A stretch of 64,000 nt of DNA from Odoribacter sp. GTDB taxonomy: Bacteria; Bacteroidota; Bacteroidia; Bacteroidales; Prolixibacteraceae. This document shows, piece after piece, positions 34,802-43,379 of the stretch. Below the pieces are notes generated by a model, which was not told the DNA's origin, made no database searches, and saw only the letters and a program-made list of their open reading frames with translations. The stretch is from positions 1 through 64,000 of the forward strand of contig PNOH01000023.1 of NCBI GenBank assembly GCA_013824715.1. Direction: 5' to 3'. A program made the position numbers and the translations under genes. The first letter of the stretch is position 1; each line of letters opens with the position of its first letter.

Positions 34802-36118
34802 ATGAGAAGATTCAAACAAATTACAATTCTGGCCCTACTTAGTCTGGCAGTTGCAGGATGTACTCAAAAAAAAGCGCAACAGTTACCTGAAACAGAGATT
34901 TTGCATCAGAATCAGGATAAGCTGACACAAGTGATCATTTATGATGTTTTTACACCTCCGGTTGCGAGCAGGCTTTATGTTTATACTTCGCTGGCATCCT
35001 ACGAAGCCATTCGGTTTAAAAAGGAAGGGGCGCCTTCCATTGCGGCCAGATTAAGAGGATTTGCAGCAATGCCAGAACCTGAAAAAGGGAAAGACTACAA
35101 TTTCACCCTTGCCGCGACAAAAGCATTTTTTAATGTGGTCAGAAATGTCCGCGTATTTTCGGTTGACTCACTGACAGCCTATGAGGAATCAGTTTACAAC
35201 AGCTTTAAAGAAACGCTTGATGAGGCAACCTATAAACGATCGGTTGATTTTGGTGATTCTGTTGCAACAGTTATCCTGAAAAGGGCCAGCAAGGATGGCT
35301 ATGCGGCTTCAAGAGGAAAAGCCAAATACCTTGGAAGTAACGAACCGGGTAAGTGGAGGCCAACCCCGCCCGATTATCTCGACGGTGTCGAATGGTGCTG
35401 GAACACCATGAAACCCATGCTTATGGATTCAGCATCCATGTTTAAGCCGGACTTGCCGCCAGCTTTCAGCAAAGATACTTCAAGTGTATATTATAAAGGA
35501 TTGATGGAAGTTTACACCATCAGTAAGAACATCACCCAGGAGCAAAAAGATATTGCCAAATATTGGGATGATAATCCGTTAGTTATTGAACATTCCGGCC
35601 ACATGATGTTCGGTAACAAGAAGATTACTCCCGGTGGACATTGGATGGGCATTGCAGCCATTGCCTCAAAAACCTCGGGCGCCGATGAAGTAAAAACAGC
35701 ACAAGCCTATGCCTACACTTCCATTGCTTTATTTGAATCATTTCTTTCGTGCTGGGACGAAAAATACCGGAGCAGTTACATTCGACCGGTTTCTGCCATA
35801 AATGAAATGATTGACCCCAAATGGCTTCCATTCCTGCAAACACCGCCTTTCCCCGAATATACCAGTGGTCACAGTTCTATTTCCGCAAGTGCGGCAACAG
35901 TTCTCGCTGCCCTGTTTGGAAGTAATTTCGCATTTCATGATAACAGTGATCTCCAGTACATCGGGATGGAGAGGGATTTTAATTCTTTTGAAGAGGCTGC
36001 AGCCGAAGCATCGGTCAGCCGGATTTATGGTGGTATCCATTACCGCTTTACGGCTGATGTGAGCGCAGTACAAGGGAAGAAGCTGGGAGCTTTTATTATA
36101 GAGAAACTTGGGAAATAG
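34802..36118 (+). CDS. Vanadium haloperoxidase/PAP2-family lipoprotein
   Basis: 438 residues from ATG 34802, which gives a proper lipoprotein signal (MRRFKQ..., VAGC, Cys about 20); the upstream ATG at 34730 would add an unlikely leader. The three vanadate/phosphate-binding motifs of the vanadium chloroperoxidase/PAP2 superfamily are present near the C-terminus: K-x6-RP (KYRSSYIRP), SGH (YTSGHSSISASA) and R-x4-H (RIYGGIHYRF). Relatives either oxidise halides with peroxide or are acid phosphatases; sequence alone does not decide. It is probably attached to a membrane facing the periplasm. Element A lies upstream and a terminator hairpin downstream, so it is a single-gene unit. Confidence 0.88.
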   Translation: MRRFKQITILALLSLAVAGCTQKKAQQLPETEILHQNQDKLTQVIIYDVFTPPVASRLYVYTSLASYEAIRFKKEGAPSIAARLRGFAAMPEPEKGKDYNFTLAATKAFFNVVRNVRVFSVDSLTAYEESVYNSFKETLDEATYKRSVDFGDSVATVILKRASKDGYAASRGKAKYLGSNEPGKWRPTPPDYLDGVEWCWNTMKPMLMDSASMFKPDLPPAFSKDTSSVYYKGLMEVYTISKNITQEQKDIAKYWDDNPLVIEHSGHMMFGNKKITPGGHWMGIAAIASKTSGADEVKTAQAYAYTSIALFESFLSCWDEKYRSSYIRPVSAINEMIDPKWLPFLQTPPFPEYTSGHSSISASAATVLAALFGSNFAFHDNSDLQYIGMERDFNSFEEAAAEASVSRIYGGIHYRFTADVSAVQGKKLGAFIIEKLGK

Positions 36119-36193
36119 ATAATCAGGTTGAGGTACCGAGTATCAAAATCCAATAGCATCTGAATAAAAAGAGACTTACATCTCCTTTTCTGA

Positions 36194-36236
36194 AAAGGGA
36201 TTTCATCTGATCGAAAAAGATGGAATCCCTTTCTTC
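36194..36236 (+). terminator. Rho-independent terminator after the haloperoxidase gene
   Basis: A 15-bp stem with one G-U pair: AAAGGGATTTCATCT (36194-36208) against AGATGGAATCCCTTT (36218-36232), followed by a T/C-rich tail. Confidence 0.75.
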
Positions 36237-36276
36237 TTTTATGTCAATTATTAGTATTCACGCCATTTTTAGAGGA

Positions 36277-36305
36277 TTTTAATGCCATTTTAATTCGGTT
36301 TTAAC
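36277..36305 (+). promoter_or_regulatory. Tandem TTTTAAT direct repeats at 11-bp spacing
   Basis: TTTTAATGCCA, TTTTAATTCGG and TTTTAACATAG start at 36277, 36288 and 36299, exactly 11 bp apart. A near-consensus -7 element TATCATTG (36327-36334) follows 21 bp after the last unit, the distance expected for an activator bound just upstream of the -33 region. They precede the seven-gene operon that starts at 36360. Confidence 0.65.
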
Positions 36306-36359
36306 ATAGTGTGAACAGAATTGTATTATCATTGTAATTCTCTTTAGCCTGACATTGTT

Positions 36360-38060
36360 ATGCAAAAACCAAAAAAAATAACCAGAAAATCAACTATTTC
36401 CGGCCATTCTGTTTTTCTACTGATCGCTTTACTTTTTCTTGCCGGATGTAATTCCAATAATCCGTCCTCCAAAACTAAAAAACAGGCCAAGCTGACTGTT
36501 CCTGAGGCTAATGAAGATTTTTATCAGGAGATTGGCCAGGAAATTGGTTTGGATTTTGTCCATTCCATTGGTGACGATGAACTCGATAATATCATTGAGT
36601 CAGTTGGAGGGGGAGCGGCGCTCCTGGATTACGATCAGGATGGCTACATGGATATTTATGTGTGCAGTGGCAAATGGATTGAAACCTTCAGTAAAGGTAA
36701 AAAGCCGGATTTTAAGACTGAAAACCATCTGTTTCACAACCTGAAGAACGGAACTTACGAAGATGTAACCGATAAGGCCGGGGTTGGTGGCGACAGTTAT
36801 GGAATGGGCGTTACGGTGGGCGATTTCAACAATGACGGTTATCCCGATTTGTATGTAAGCAATTATGGTCCCAATGTGCTCTATAGAAATAACGGTAACG
36901 GAACTTTTAAGGATGTTACCAAACGCAGCGGTTTAGCCGGTGGAAATGAATGCAGCGTTGGAGCTGTCTGGTTCGATTACGACAACGATGGTTTGCTTGA
37001 TCTGTACGTGACCAATTACCTTTTCTTTGATCCTACCTACAAATATTTTTATGCTCCTGACGGCTTTCCGGGCCCAATGGCCTACGAAGTTCAGGCCGAC
37101 GTGCTGTATCATAACAAAGGAGACGGAGAGTTTGAAGATGTGACCGGGGCTATGGGAATTACCGATATTGACGGCCGGGGAATGGGCGCGGGAGCCGCTG
37201 ACTACGACGATGATGGTTTTGTTGATGTTTATGTGGCCAACGACCATTCACTCAATTACCTCTGGCACAACGACGGCGGCAAAGGTTTTACCGACAGGGG
37301 GACCATGTCGGGTACAGCTTTTGGTCAGAGTGGAGAAGGAACAGTCAGCATGTCGGTTGATTTTGCCGATTTCAATGGTGACGGTCTGCTTGATTTGTTT
37401 GTTTCTGATGATAAATATTGTTCACTCTATGAAAATATTGGAAACGGAGTTTTCAGCGATCAGTCTTATCAATCGGGAATTGCCATGCCAGCCGGTCAAT
37501 TTGTTGGCTGGTCATCCTCTTTCATTGACTATGACAATGACGGCGATGTGGATATCTTTAAAATTAACGGCGCCCTGAAACACCTCTATGGACATGAAGA
37601 TCAACTGTTTGAGAATATTGGCGACGGAAAATTCAAGGATGTTTCCGTAGAAAGAGGGAAGTATTTCAGTAAAGAACTTGTTGGACGCGGCGCCAGCTTT
37701 GGGGATTACGACAACGACGGAGATATGGACGCTTTCATTGTAAACCTGAATGACCGGCCTGTATTCTTACGAAACAACAAAGGCAATCAAAACAACTGGC
37801 TCACCTTAAACCTGATTGGACAAACCAGCAACAGGGATGGTATAGGCTCAAGGGTAAAACTGACGTCAGGGGGTGTAGTTCAGATTGCACAGAAAAAAAG
37901 TACTACTGGGTACCTTTCTCAAAATGACCCGAGAATGCATTTTGGGCTTGCAAAAAACGATGTGGTCGAGAATATCGAAATTAAATGGCCATCGGGACAA
38001 GTTCAGGTATTGGAGAATGTGAAAGCCAATCAGATACTTACAGTAAAAGAACCCAAATAA
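36360..38060 (+). CDS. CRTAC1/UnbV-type FG-GAP repeat lipoprotein
   Basis: 566 residues. Lipobox LAGC (Cys about 30). A single VCBS/FG-GAP propeller spans about 65-460, with calcium-type loops LDYDQDGYMDIYV, GDFNNDGYPDLYV, FDYDNDGLLDLYV and ADFNGDGLLDLFV. A C-terminal ASPIC/UnbV domain (about 475-560) contains NRDGIGSRVKLTSGG, RMHFGLAKND and IEIKWPSGQVQ. The domain order matches the human CRTAC1-like family. First gene of a tightly packed operon that runs to the DAHP synthase gene; the gap to the next gene is 9 bp. The TTTTAAT array upstream suggests control by an OmpR-type regulator. Confidence 0.92.
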   Translation: MQKPKKITRKSTISGHSVFLLIALLFLAGCNSNNPSSKTKKQAKLTVPEANEDFYQEIGQEIGLDFVHSIGDDELDNIIESVGGGAALLDYDQDGYMDIYVCSGKWIETFSKGKKPDFKTENHLFHNLKNGTYEDVTDKAGVGGDSYGMGVTVGDFNNDGYPDLYVSNYGPNVLYRNNGNGTFKDVTKRSGLAGGNECSVGAVWFDYDNDGLLDLYVTNYLFFDPTYKYFYAPDGFPGPMAYEVQADVLYHNKGDGEFEDVTGAMGITDIDGRGMGAGAADYDDDGFVDVYVANDHSLNYLWHNDGGKGFTDRGTMSGTAFGQSGEGTVSMSVDFADFNGDGLLDLFVSDDKYCSLYENIGNGVFSDQSYQSGIAMPAGQFVGWSSSFIDYDNDGDVDIFKINGALKHLYGHEDQLFENIGDGKFKDVSVERGKYFSKELVGRGASFGDYDNDGDMDAFIVNLNDRPVFLRNNKGNQNNWLTLNLIGQTSNRDGIGSRVKLTSGGVVQIAQKKSTTGYLSQNDPRMHFGLAKNDVVENIEIKWPSGQVQVLENVKANQILTVKEPK

Positions 38061-38069
38061 ACCTTGTAA

Positions 38070-39491
38070 ATGAAACGAAAAAGTTCGATATCAACTCTAC
38101 TGATCTTCTTTTCATTCAGCTTTTCATCGGTATTTTTATCCTCCTGCGGAAAAAAATCGCTAGAAGGGATGATGATATGTACCGAGGTGTCCGGTAAAAT
38201 TCAGCAACAGAATTTATGGAAAAGTGATACTCCTTCAAGAATTGTTGCCGTTGACCCAACCCAACCGGAAGGTAGTATCAAAGCGCTTACTGAGGGTTAT
38301 TATTCAGCACATTCGCCTGAAATTTCATGGGATGGAAAAAGCCTGTTGTTTACGGCAAAACAAAAACAAAACGATGAATGGCATATCTATGAAATGAACC
38401 TCGATAACTTCAAAATCAAACAGGTTACTTCCTCAGATGTTAATTGCAGCAATGCGGTTCATTTGCCCAACGGCCGGTTCGTTTTTGGCTTGTTAACCAG
38501 CAAGGATAGTGTAAAAACAGGACATCCGTTATTTACCTGTAATCCTGATGGATCCGACCCCAAGCAAATTACTTATAATCGCAACGCCTATTCTGCTTTA
38601 ACCGTTCTGAATGACGGTCGTGTTCTGGCCCTGGATAAAACAAGCAGTTCTGACAAGCAGAAAAACATCCTGATGGTTATGCGTCCCGACGGTACAAAAG
38701 CTGAATTGTTTTATGAGGGTCCTGCCGGGAGTAATCTGATAAGCAAAGTATCTGAAACAACAAACGGAAATATCTTTTTTGTTGAATCCGGCCCAGGAAG
38801 TCAGGATGGGACCGATATCACTTCCATCAGTTACAACCGCCCTTTGCATTCACGAGTAAACCTAACTTCAGAAATTAAAGGCGATTTTCAATCCGTATTT
38901 CCCATGCCATCTGGCAAGCTACTGGTTTCCTATCGTTCGTCTGAAACTGAACGGTATTCGGTTTATGAATTTGATCCGGAAAATAAGGTTTTAGGGAAGC
39001 CTGTTTATTCAAGTAGTGATTACGATGTGTGTGAAATTGCTGTCGTTCATCAACACGTAAGGCCTAAAAAGCTGCCCAGCGAAGTTGATTTTGGGGTAAA
39101 AACCGGTTTGCTTCTTTGTCAGGACATCAATTTTTTAGATCCGGATTTCATCAAAAATTCTCAGGTACTACAAAAGGCAGTTGCCATTGAAATCATGGGA
39201 ACCGATTCCGCGATGGGCGTTGTTCCTGTTGAAAAAGATGGCTCATTTTATTTAAAGGTTATTGCCGATACGCCTTTTCATATCCGCACTCTTGATGAAA
39301 ATGGCAAAATACTGAACCATTCTTGTGAATGGATTTGGATCAGGCCCAACGAACGAAGGGGTTGTGTGGGATGTCATGAAGACCACGAACAAACTCCGGA
39401 GAATCGTGTGCCCCTGGCTGTTAAAAATCTTCCGGTAAATGTGCCGGTTCATATTGAAAAGATTAAAGAGAAGAAGATTTCACTCGAATAG
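38070..39491 (+). CDS. HzsA-related lipoprotein with TolB-like propeller and CxxCH motif
   Basis: 473 residues. Lipobox LSSC (Cys about 26). The middle (about 60-330) reads as a TolB/WD-like propeller (SPEISWDGKSLLFTAKQ, ICTEVSGKIQ). The C-terminal part contains IRPNERRGCVGCHEDHEQTP with CVGCH at about 432-436, a c-type haem attachment motif in a context typical of proteins annotated as 'hydrazine synthase alpha subunit middle domain'. That label reflects a domain only; hydrazine synthesis is not implied. Likely a periplasmic or surface electron carrier. It is 2 bp from the next gene, a cytochrome c peroxidase-like protein, and so presumably works with it. Confidence 0.85.
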   Translation: MKRKSSISTLLIFFSFSFSSVFLSSCGKKSLEGMMICTEVSGKIQQQNLWKSDTPSRIVAVDPTQPEGSIKALTEGYYSAHSPEISWDGKSLLFTAKQKQNDEWHIYEMNLDNFKIKQVTSSDVNCSNAVHLPNGRFVFGLLTSKDSVKTGHPLFTCNPDGSDPKQITYNRNAYSALTVLNDGRVLALDKTSSSDKQKNILMVMRPDGTKAELFYEGPAGSNLISKVSETTNGNIFFVESGPGSQDGTDITSISYNRPLHSRVNLTSEIKGDFQSVFPMPSGKLLVSYRSSETERYSVYEFDPENKVLGKPVYSSSDYDVCEIAVVHQHVRPKKLPSEVDFGVKTGLLLCQDINFLDPDFIKNSQVLQKAVAIEIMGTDSAMGVVPVEKDGSFYLKVIADTPFHIRTLDENGKILNHSCEWIWIRPNERRGCVGCHEDHEQTPENRVPLAVKNLPVNVPVHIEKIKEKKISLE

Positions 39492-39493
39492 TT

Positions 39494-41530
39494 ATGAAGA
39501 TATCAACGAAAAAAATATGGATTTTGGGAATCCTTGTCGCCCTTGGATTGACCATTTATTTCCCGGGTCATCAATTTGCCAGAGCGCATGTCAATTACCA
39601 GACTGGCGTAGAAGACCATCCGCTTTCGTGCCTGAATTGTCATTTATATATTCTAAGTACTGGCCCAATTGCAAAAATGGTGAATGAGGATTATTACTCA
39701 CCCATTAATCTCGCTGTTTCGAAAGACGGAAGCCGTTTGTATGTAGTTGCCCAGGAAGGCAATGCTTTAATTACGGTTGATGCCAATCAGAATAAGGTTA
39801 TCAACAAGATTGGCGTAGGAGAACTCCCTCACAGCGTTGTTTTAAGTAATGACGGGAAAAATGCTTATGTCAGTAATCAATGGTCGGATAATGTTTCGGT
39901 TATTGATCTGAGTACATCCAAAGTAGTTGATACGCTCCAAACAGCAAACGGGCCTGCTGGACTTGCCTTAAGCGCCGATGGAAAAGTGCTTTATGCGGTG
40001 AATACTTATTCGTCAAATGTTTCAGTCATTGATCTTGAAACCGGAGAGGAACAAAAACGATTGGAAGTGGGAAACAATCCTACGGGAATTAAACTCTCTC
40101 CGGAAAAGAAGTTGCTCTTTGTAACCAGCAGGCGGGCCATTATAGCTCCGTATGGCGATCCTGTGAAAACAGAAATGACACTTATCAATGACAGTTCACG
40201 CAGAATTGAAGGATTCAAGACTCTCGAATCGGCCCACATTGCTGAAAATGTAGCTTTTACCCCGTCAGGAGATATTGCCGTTGTAACGCTGGTCCGACCT
40301 AAAAATTTAGTTCCGTCCATCCAGGTTGAACGTGGATTCATGATGAATCATGGAATCGGGATTTTCGAACAGAAGAAAGACGGAAGGATTATTCAGTTGC
40401 TGCTCGACGAGCCCAATGCCTATTATGCCGATCCGTTTGACGTTGTTATTACTCCTGATGGGAAAAAGGCCTTTGTGTCGAATGCCGGTGTGGATTGTAT
40501 CTCAGTTCTCGATATGGATTCTATCAGGGCGCTGATTACTGTTTCTACTCCTGAAATGCTCAATTCGTATGCGAATAATCTGGGAGTTAGCAGCCGTTAT
40601 GTGGTCAAACGAATTCCAACAGGTTCAAATCCAAAAGGACTGGCGCTTTCGCCCGATGGAAAAAAACTTTATGTTGCCGAACAACTTCAGGACAGGATTG
40701 CGGTAATCAACACTGAAAGCATGGAAACCATCTCAACCATTGATCTCGGCGGCCCAAAAAAAATTACCGTTTCGCGCAGGGGAAGAATACTTTTCGCCAA
40801 TGCCGGGCATACTTTTCAAAACCAATATTCATGTTATACCTGTCATCCTGATTACCATGAAGACGGGTTGGTCTATAACATGGCGTCAAAAGAAATGGGA
40901 CGAAACCTGACCAATACCCAATCGTTGAGGGACATCAGCAAAACTGCCCCATTTAAATGGAACGGAAAAAATCAGACGGTATATAAGCAGGATGGTATCC
41001 GTTTTTCAACTGTACTGACCAGGACCGAACAGTTTAGTTATCCCGATCTCGATGCCATTACTTCATTTATTTTGACCGGTATTTTTTATCCGCCGAATTT
41101 GCAGTATAACCCGACCAGGGAATTAACCGAAGCACAGCTTCGCGGTAAAGCAATATTTGAACGCACTGTTGATAATACAGGAAAAGAAATTCCACCGGAA
41201 AATCGCTGTATAACCTGCCATCCGGCGCCGTATTTCACCAACAGGAAACTTGCTGATGTGGGGACTTTGGCAGCTACCGATGACTCCATCCTGTTTGATG
41301 TTCCACATTTGAATAATATTTACGCGTCATCCCCGTATCTGCATGATGGGAGAGCGGCTACCCTCGAAGAAATATGGACCAAGTTTAGCCCGTATGACAA
41401 ACATGGCGTTGCAAACGATTTGTCAAAGATTGAATTAAATGAGATGATTGAGTATTTGAAAACTCTGAGCAGCCCTGATTATTATGAAAGTCTCAAAAAA
41501 GAAATACATACTGAAAATACCTCTAACTAA
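39494..41530 (+). CDS. Cytochrome c peroxidase-like protein with YVTN beta-propeller
   Basis: 678 residues. An N-terminal hydrophobic segment (about 8-24) is a signal peptide or anchor. A first c-haem motif CLNCH lies at 46-50. YVTN-type propeller repeats fill about 65-430 (SRLYVVAQEGNALITVDANQN, KNAYVSNQWSDNVSVIDLSTSK, KKLYVAEQLQDRIAVINTES). The C-terminal part (about 440-670) resembles the dihaem cytochrome c peroxidase/MauG family, with CYTCH (about 446) and CITCH (about 572) plus the family ending PHLNNIYASSPYLHDGRAATLEEI. It may reduce peroxide or oxidise a protein or small molecule in the periplasm. Part of the operon 36360-45575. Confidence 0.9.
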   Translation: MKISTKKIWILGILVALGLTIYFPGHQFARAHVNYQTGVEDHPLSCLNCHLYILSTGPIAKMVNEDYYSPINLAVSKDGSRLYVVAQEGNALITVDANQNKVINKIGVGELPHSVVLSNDGKNAYVSNQWSDNVSVIDLSTSKVVDTLQTANGPAGLALSADGKVLYAVNTYSSNVSVIDLETGEEQKRLEVGNNPTGIKLSPEKKLLFVTSRRAIIAPYGDPVKTEMTLINDSSRRIEGFKTLESAHIAENVAFTPSGDIAVVTLVRPKNLVPSIQVERGFMMNHGIGIFEQKKDGRIIQLLLDEPNAYYADPFDVVITPDGKKAFVSNAGVDCISVLDMDSIRALITVSTPEMLNSYANNLGVSSRYVVKRIPTGSNPKGLALSPDGKKLYVAEQLQDRIAVINTESMETISTIDLGGPKKITVSRRGRILFANAGHTFQNQYSCYTCHPDYHEDGLVYNMASKEMGRNLTNTQSLRDISKTAPFKWNGKNQTVYKQDGIRFSTVLTRTEQFSYPDLDAITSFILTGIFYPPNLQYNPTRELTEAQLRGKAIFERTVDNTGKEIPPENRCITCHPAPYFTNRKLADVGTLAATDDSILFDVPHLNNIYASSPYLHDGRAATLEEIWTKFSPYDKHGVANDLSKIELNEMIEYLKTLSSPDYYESLKKEIHTENTSN

Positions 41531-41536
41531 TTTAAT

Positions 41537-42733
41537 ATGAGAATTATGAAAATTACAATCAAAACTTCACCAATGCTGAAATCTGTAATTCTTGCTTTTA
41601 TTATTCTTTCAGGATTAACAGGAAATATGGAAAGAGTCTCAGCTTCAGGTTCCCCAAAAACCGGCAAGGAAATATCGAAAGCTAGCAATCAATCTTCCCC
41701 AAAAGAAACTTCAGTCAAGGCTGTTGCCAATGATTCAAAACCAATGCCGGTATATGGCCGTTGGAAGAATTTTACCACCAGGGACGGTTTGCCTTCTGAT
41801 AAGGCCTATGCAGTCCGAATCAATGGTAACCAGGTTTATGTAGGCACACACGATGGCCTGGCCGTTTATGAAAATGGAAAATGGCGGACCTATACCACCA
41901 AAGACGGTCTTCCCCACAATGGAATTGTAACCATTGATGTTAGCGAAGTGACCGGTGATGTTTGGATTGGAACCCTGGGTGGATTGAGCAGGTGGTCGGG
42001 TGGCAAATTCGAAAATTTCACCCAGTTAAACAGCGGTATGCCCAATGATTTGGTGTATGGCGTTTGCTGCGCTGGTAAAGATGTTTGGGTGGCCACAGGC
42101 GGTGGGGCTGGTCACTATGATACCAATCTGAAAAAATGGGAGATTTTTACAGAAAAAAACGCGCCTATGCATGAACCCTGGACCTACGGACTTTCTGCAG
42201 GCGATGGAAAGATATTTATTGCTGCATGGGGTGGAGGAGTCATCGAATACACCACAAGCACCAAAAAATTCAGGGATTATCGGGATCCTGACGGTGAAAT
42301 GGAAATTGACCTGCTTCCCAACGATGGCCCGGTCCATGATATTACTACCGGTACTTCCTGGGCCGATGGTAAATTGTGGGTATCCTCCTATTTCGGTTTG
42401 TGCAATTATGATGGCACAAAATGGAAAGGTTATTTTGACCACGACAGTGGCCTGGCCAGTAATTTTATCAATTTCATCAGGGCTGAAGGCCGGGTGGCAT
42501 TTATGTGTACCGATCAGGGACTTAGCAGTACCGACGGAACCAACTGGGTAACTTACAAGAAAAATGATAACAATGCTGATGGTAAAGCCATCGTTACTAC
42601 AAACGGGGTAAAAAAGGAAATACCCTTATCGCCATCAATATCGCATAATTTCATTATTGGCGTTGATGCAGATAAGGATTTTATTTGGGTAGCCACCTCC
42701 AGTGGAGTGAGTCGTGGTGAATTGCTTAAATAA
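41537..42733 (+). CDS. Exported two-component-regulator-type beta-propeller protein
   Basis: 398 residues with a signal peptide (about 13-37, ending VSAS) and repeated Reg_prop-like blades: WKNFTTRDGLPSDKAYAVRI, VYVGTHDGLAVYENGKWRTY, TGDVWIGTLGGLSRWSGGKF and DKDFIWVATSSGVSRGELL. Such blades usually form the sensor of hybrid two-component proteins, but here the kinase part is absent, so this is a free periplasmic propeller, perhaps a binding or scaffold protein. It starts 6 bp after the cytochrome gene. An ATG at 41546 or 41573 is also a possible start. Confidence 0.85.
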   Translation: MRIMKITIKTSPMLKSVILAFIILSGLTGNMERVSASGSPKTGKEISKASNQSSPKETSVKAVANDSKPMPVYGRWKNFTTRDGLPSDKAYAVRINGNQVYVGTHDGLAVYENGKWRTYTTKDGLPHNGIVTIDVSEVTGDVWIGTLGGLSRWSGGKFENFTQLNSGMPNDLVYGVCCAGKDVWVATGGGAGHYDTNLKKWEIFTEKNAPMHEPWTYGLSAGDGKIFIAAWGGGVIEYTTSTKKFRDYRDPDGEMEIDLLPNDGPVHDITTGTSWADGKLWVSSYFGLCNYDGTKWKGYFDHDSGLASNFINFIRAEGRVAFMCTDQGLSSTDGTNWVTYKKNDNNADGKAIVTTNGVKKEIPLSPSISHNFIIGVDADKDFIWVATSSGVSRGELLK

Positions 42734-42792
42734 TTGATTATGTGATTAATAAAAAACAAAAAAACCTTAAATCGAGGAATAAAAATAATAAA

Positions 42793-43368
42793 ATGGGAAA
42801 TTCTAAATTATTAATTGATCTGACAAGGCTTACTGATGGCGAGCGAATTGAAATGAAAAAATTGGGGATTTTATCGGATGCCGATACTATTGCTGAATCT
42901 GTCTATCCTTCCCTGCACAATGAAAGGCCACCGATTCCAAAGTATGTAACTCATGCTCCACATGTTATCAATGAGGCATACGATTATCAGAAACCATCTT
43001 CTTTTTCGCGTGCTTTACGTCTCGATCTTGGCGGATATAAGGTTCTGCTTATTTCAGGTACTGCCAGCGTTAATGAGCACGGTCAGGCCGAACATATTGG
43101 TGATTTTAAAGCCCAGCTATGGCGTACCTACGTCAATATTACCAATCTTCTGGCAGCCGAAGGAATGACCTGGCACGACATTGTCAGGACGACCAATTAC
43201 CTGAGGGATATTGAGCGTGATTATGCAGAGTTTAATAAAATCAGGACTACTTTTTACAATTGGATGAACCTTGATCCTTTGCCTGCCAGTACCGGAATTC
43301 AGGCAAGGCTGTGCTGGGAAACCCTTTTGGTTGAAATTGAAGCTTATGCAATCTGTAAAACATCCTAA
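42793..43368 (+). CDS. RidA/YjgF-family protein
   Basis: About 191 residues from ATG 42793; an upstream GTG would add a basic tail of low likelihood. The C-terminal 130 residues form a RidA fold (VLLISGTASVNEHGQAEHIGDFKAQLWRTYVNITNLLAAEGMTWHDIVRTTNYLRD), with a 60-residue N-terminal extension of unknown role. RidA proteins deaminate reactive enamine/imine intermediates from PLP enzymes; YjgF-fold relatives include chorismatases. The usual arginine of the RidA active site could be the one in GIQARLCWETLLVEIEAYA. Cytoplasmic; it sits between exported proteins and, two genes on, a DAHP synthase. Confidence 0.85.
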   Translation: MGNSKLLIDLTRLTDGERIEMKKLGILSDADTIAESVYPSLHNERPPIPKYVTHAPHVINEAYDYQKPSSFSRALRLDLGGYKVLLISGTASVNEHGQAEHIGDFKAQLWRTYVNITNLLAAEGMTWHDIVRTTNYLRDIERDYAEFNKIRTTFYNWMNLDPLPASTGIQARLCWETLLVEIEAYAICKTS

Positions 43369-43379
43369 TGACAACTATA

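Noticed and set aside
38070-39491. Hydrazine synthase (anammox) function
   Set aside because: Only a single HzsA-related domain label fits. No HzsB/HzsC homologues or other anammox genes are present, and the phylum is wrong.
42793-43368. RidA-like protein as chorismatase
   Set aside because: Chorismatases are about twice as long and have other motifs; only the fold and the nearby DAHP synthase suggested it.
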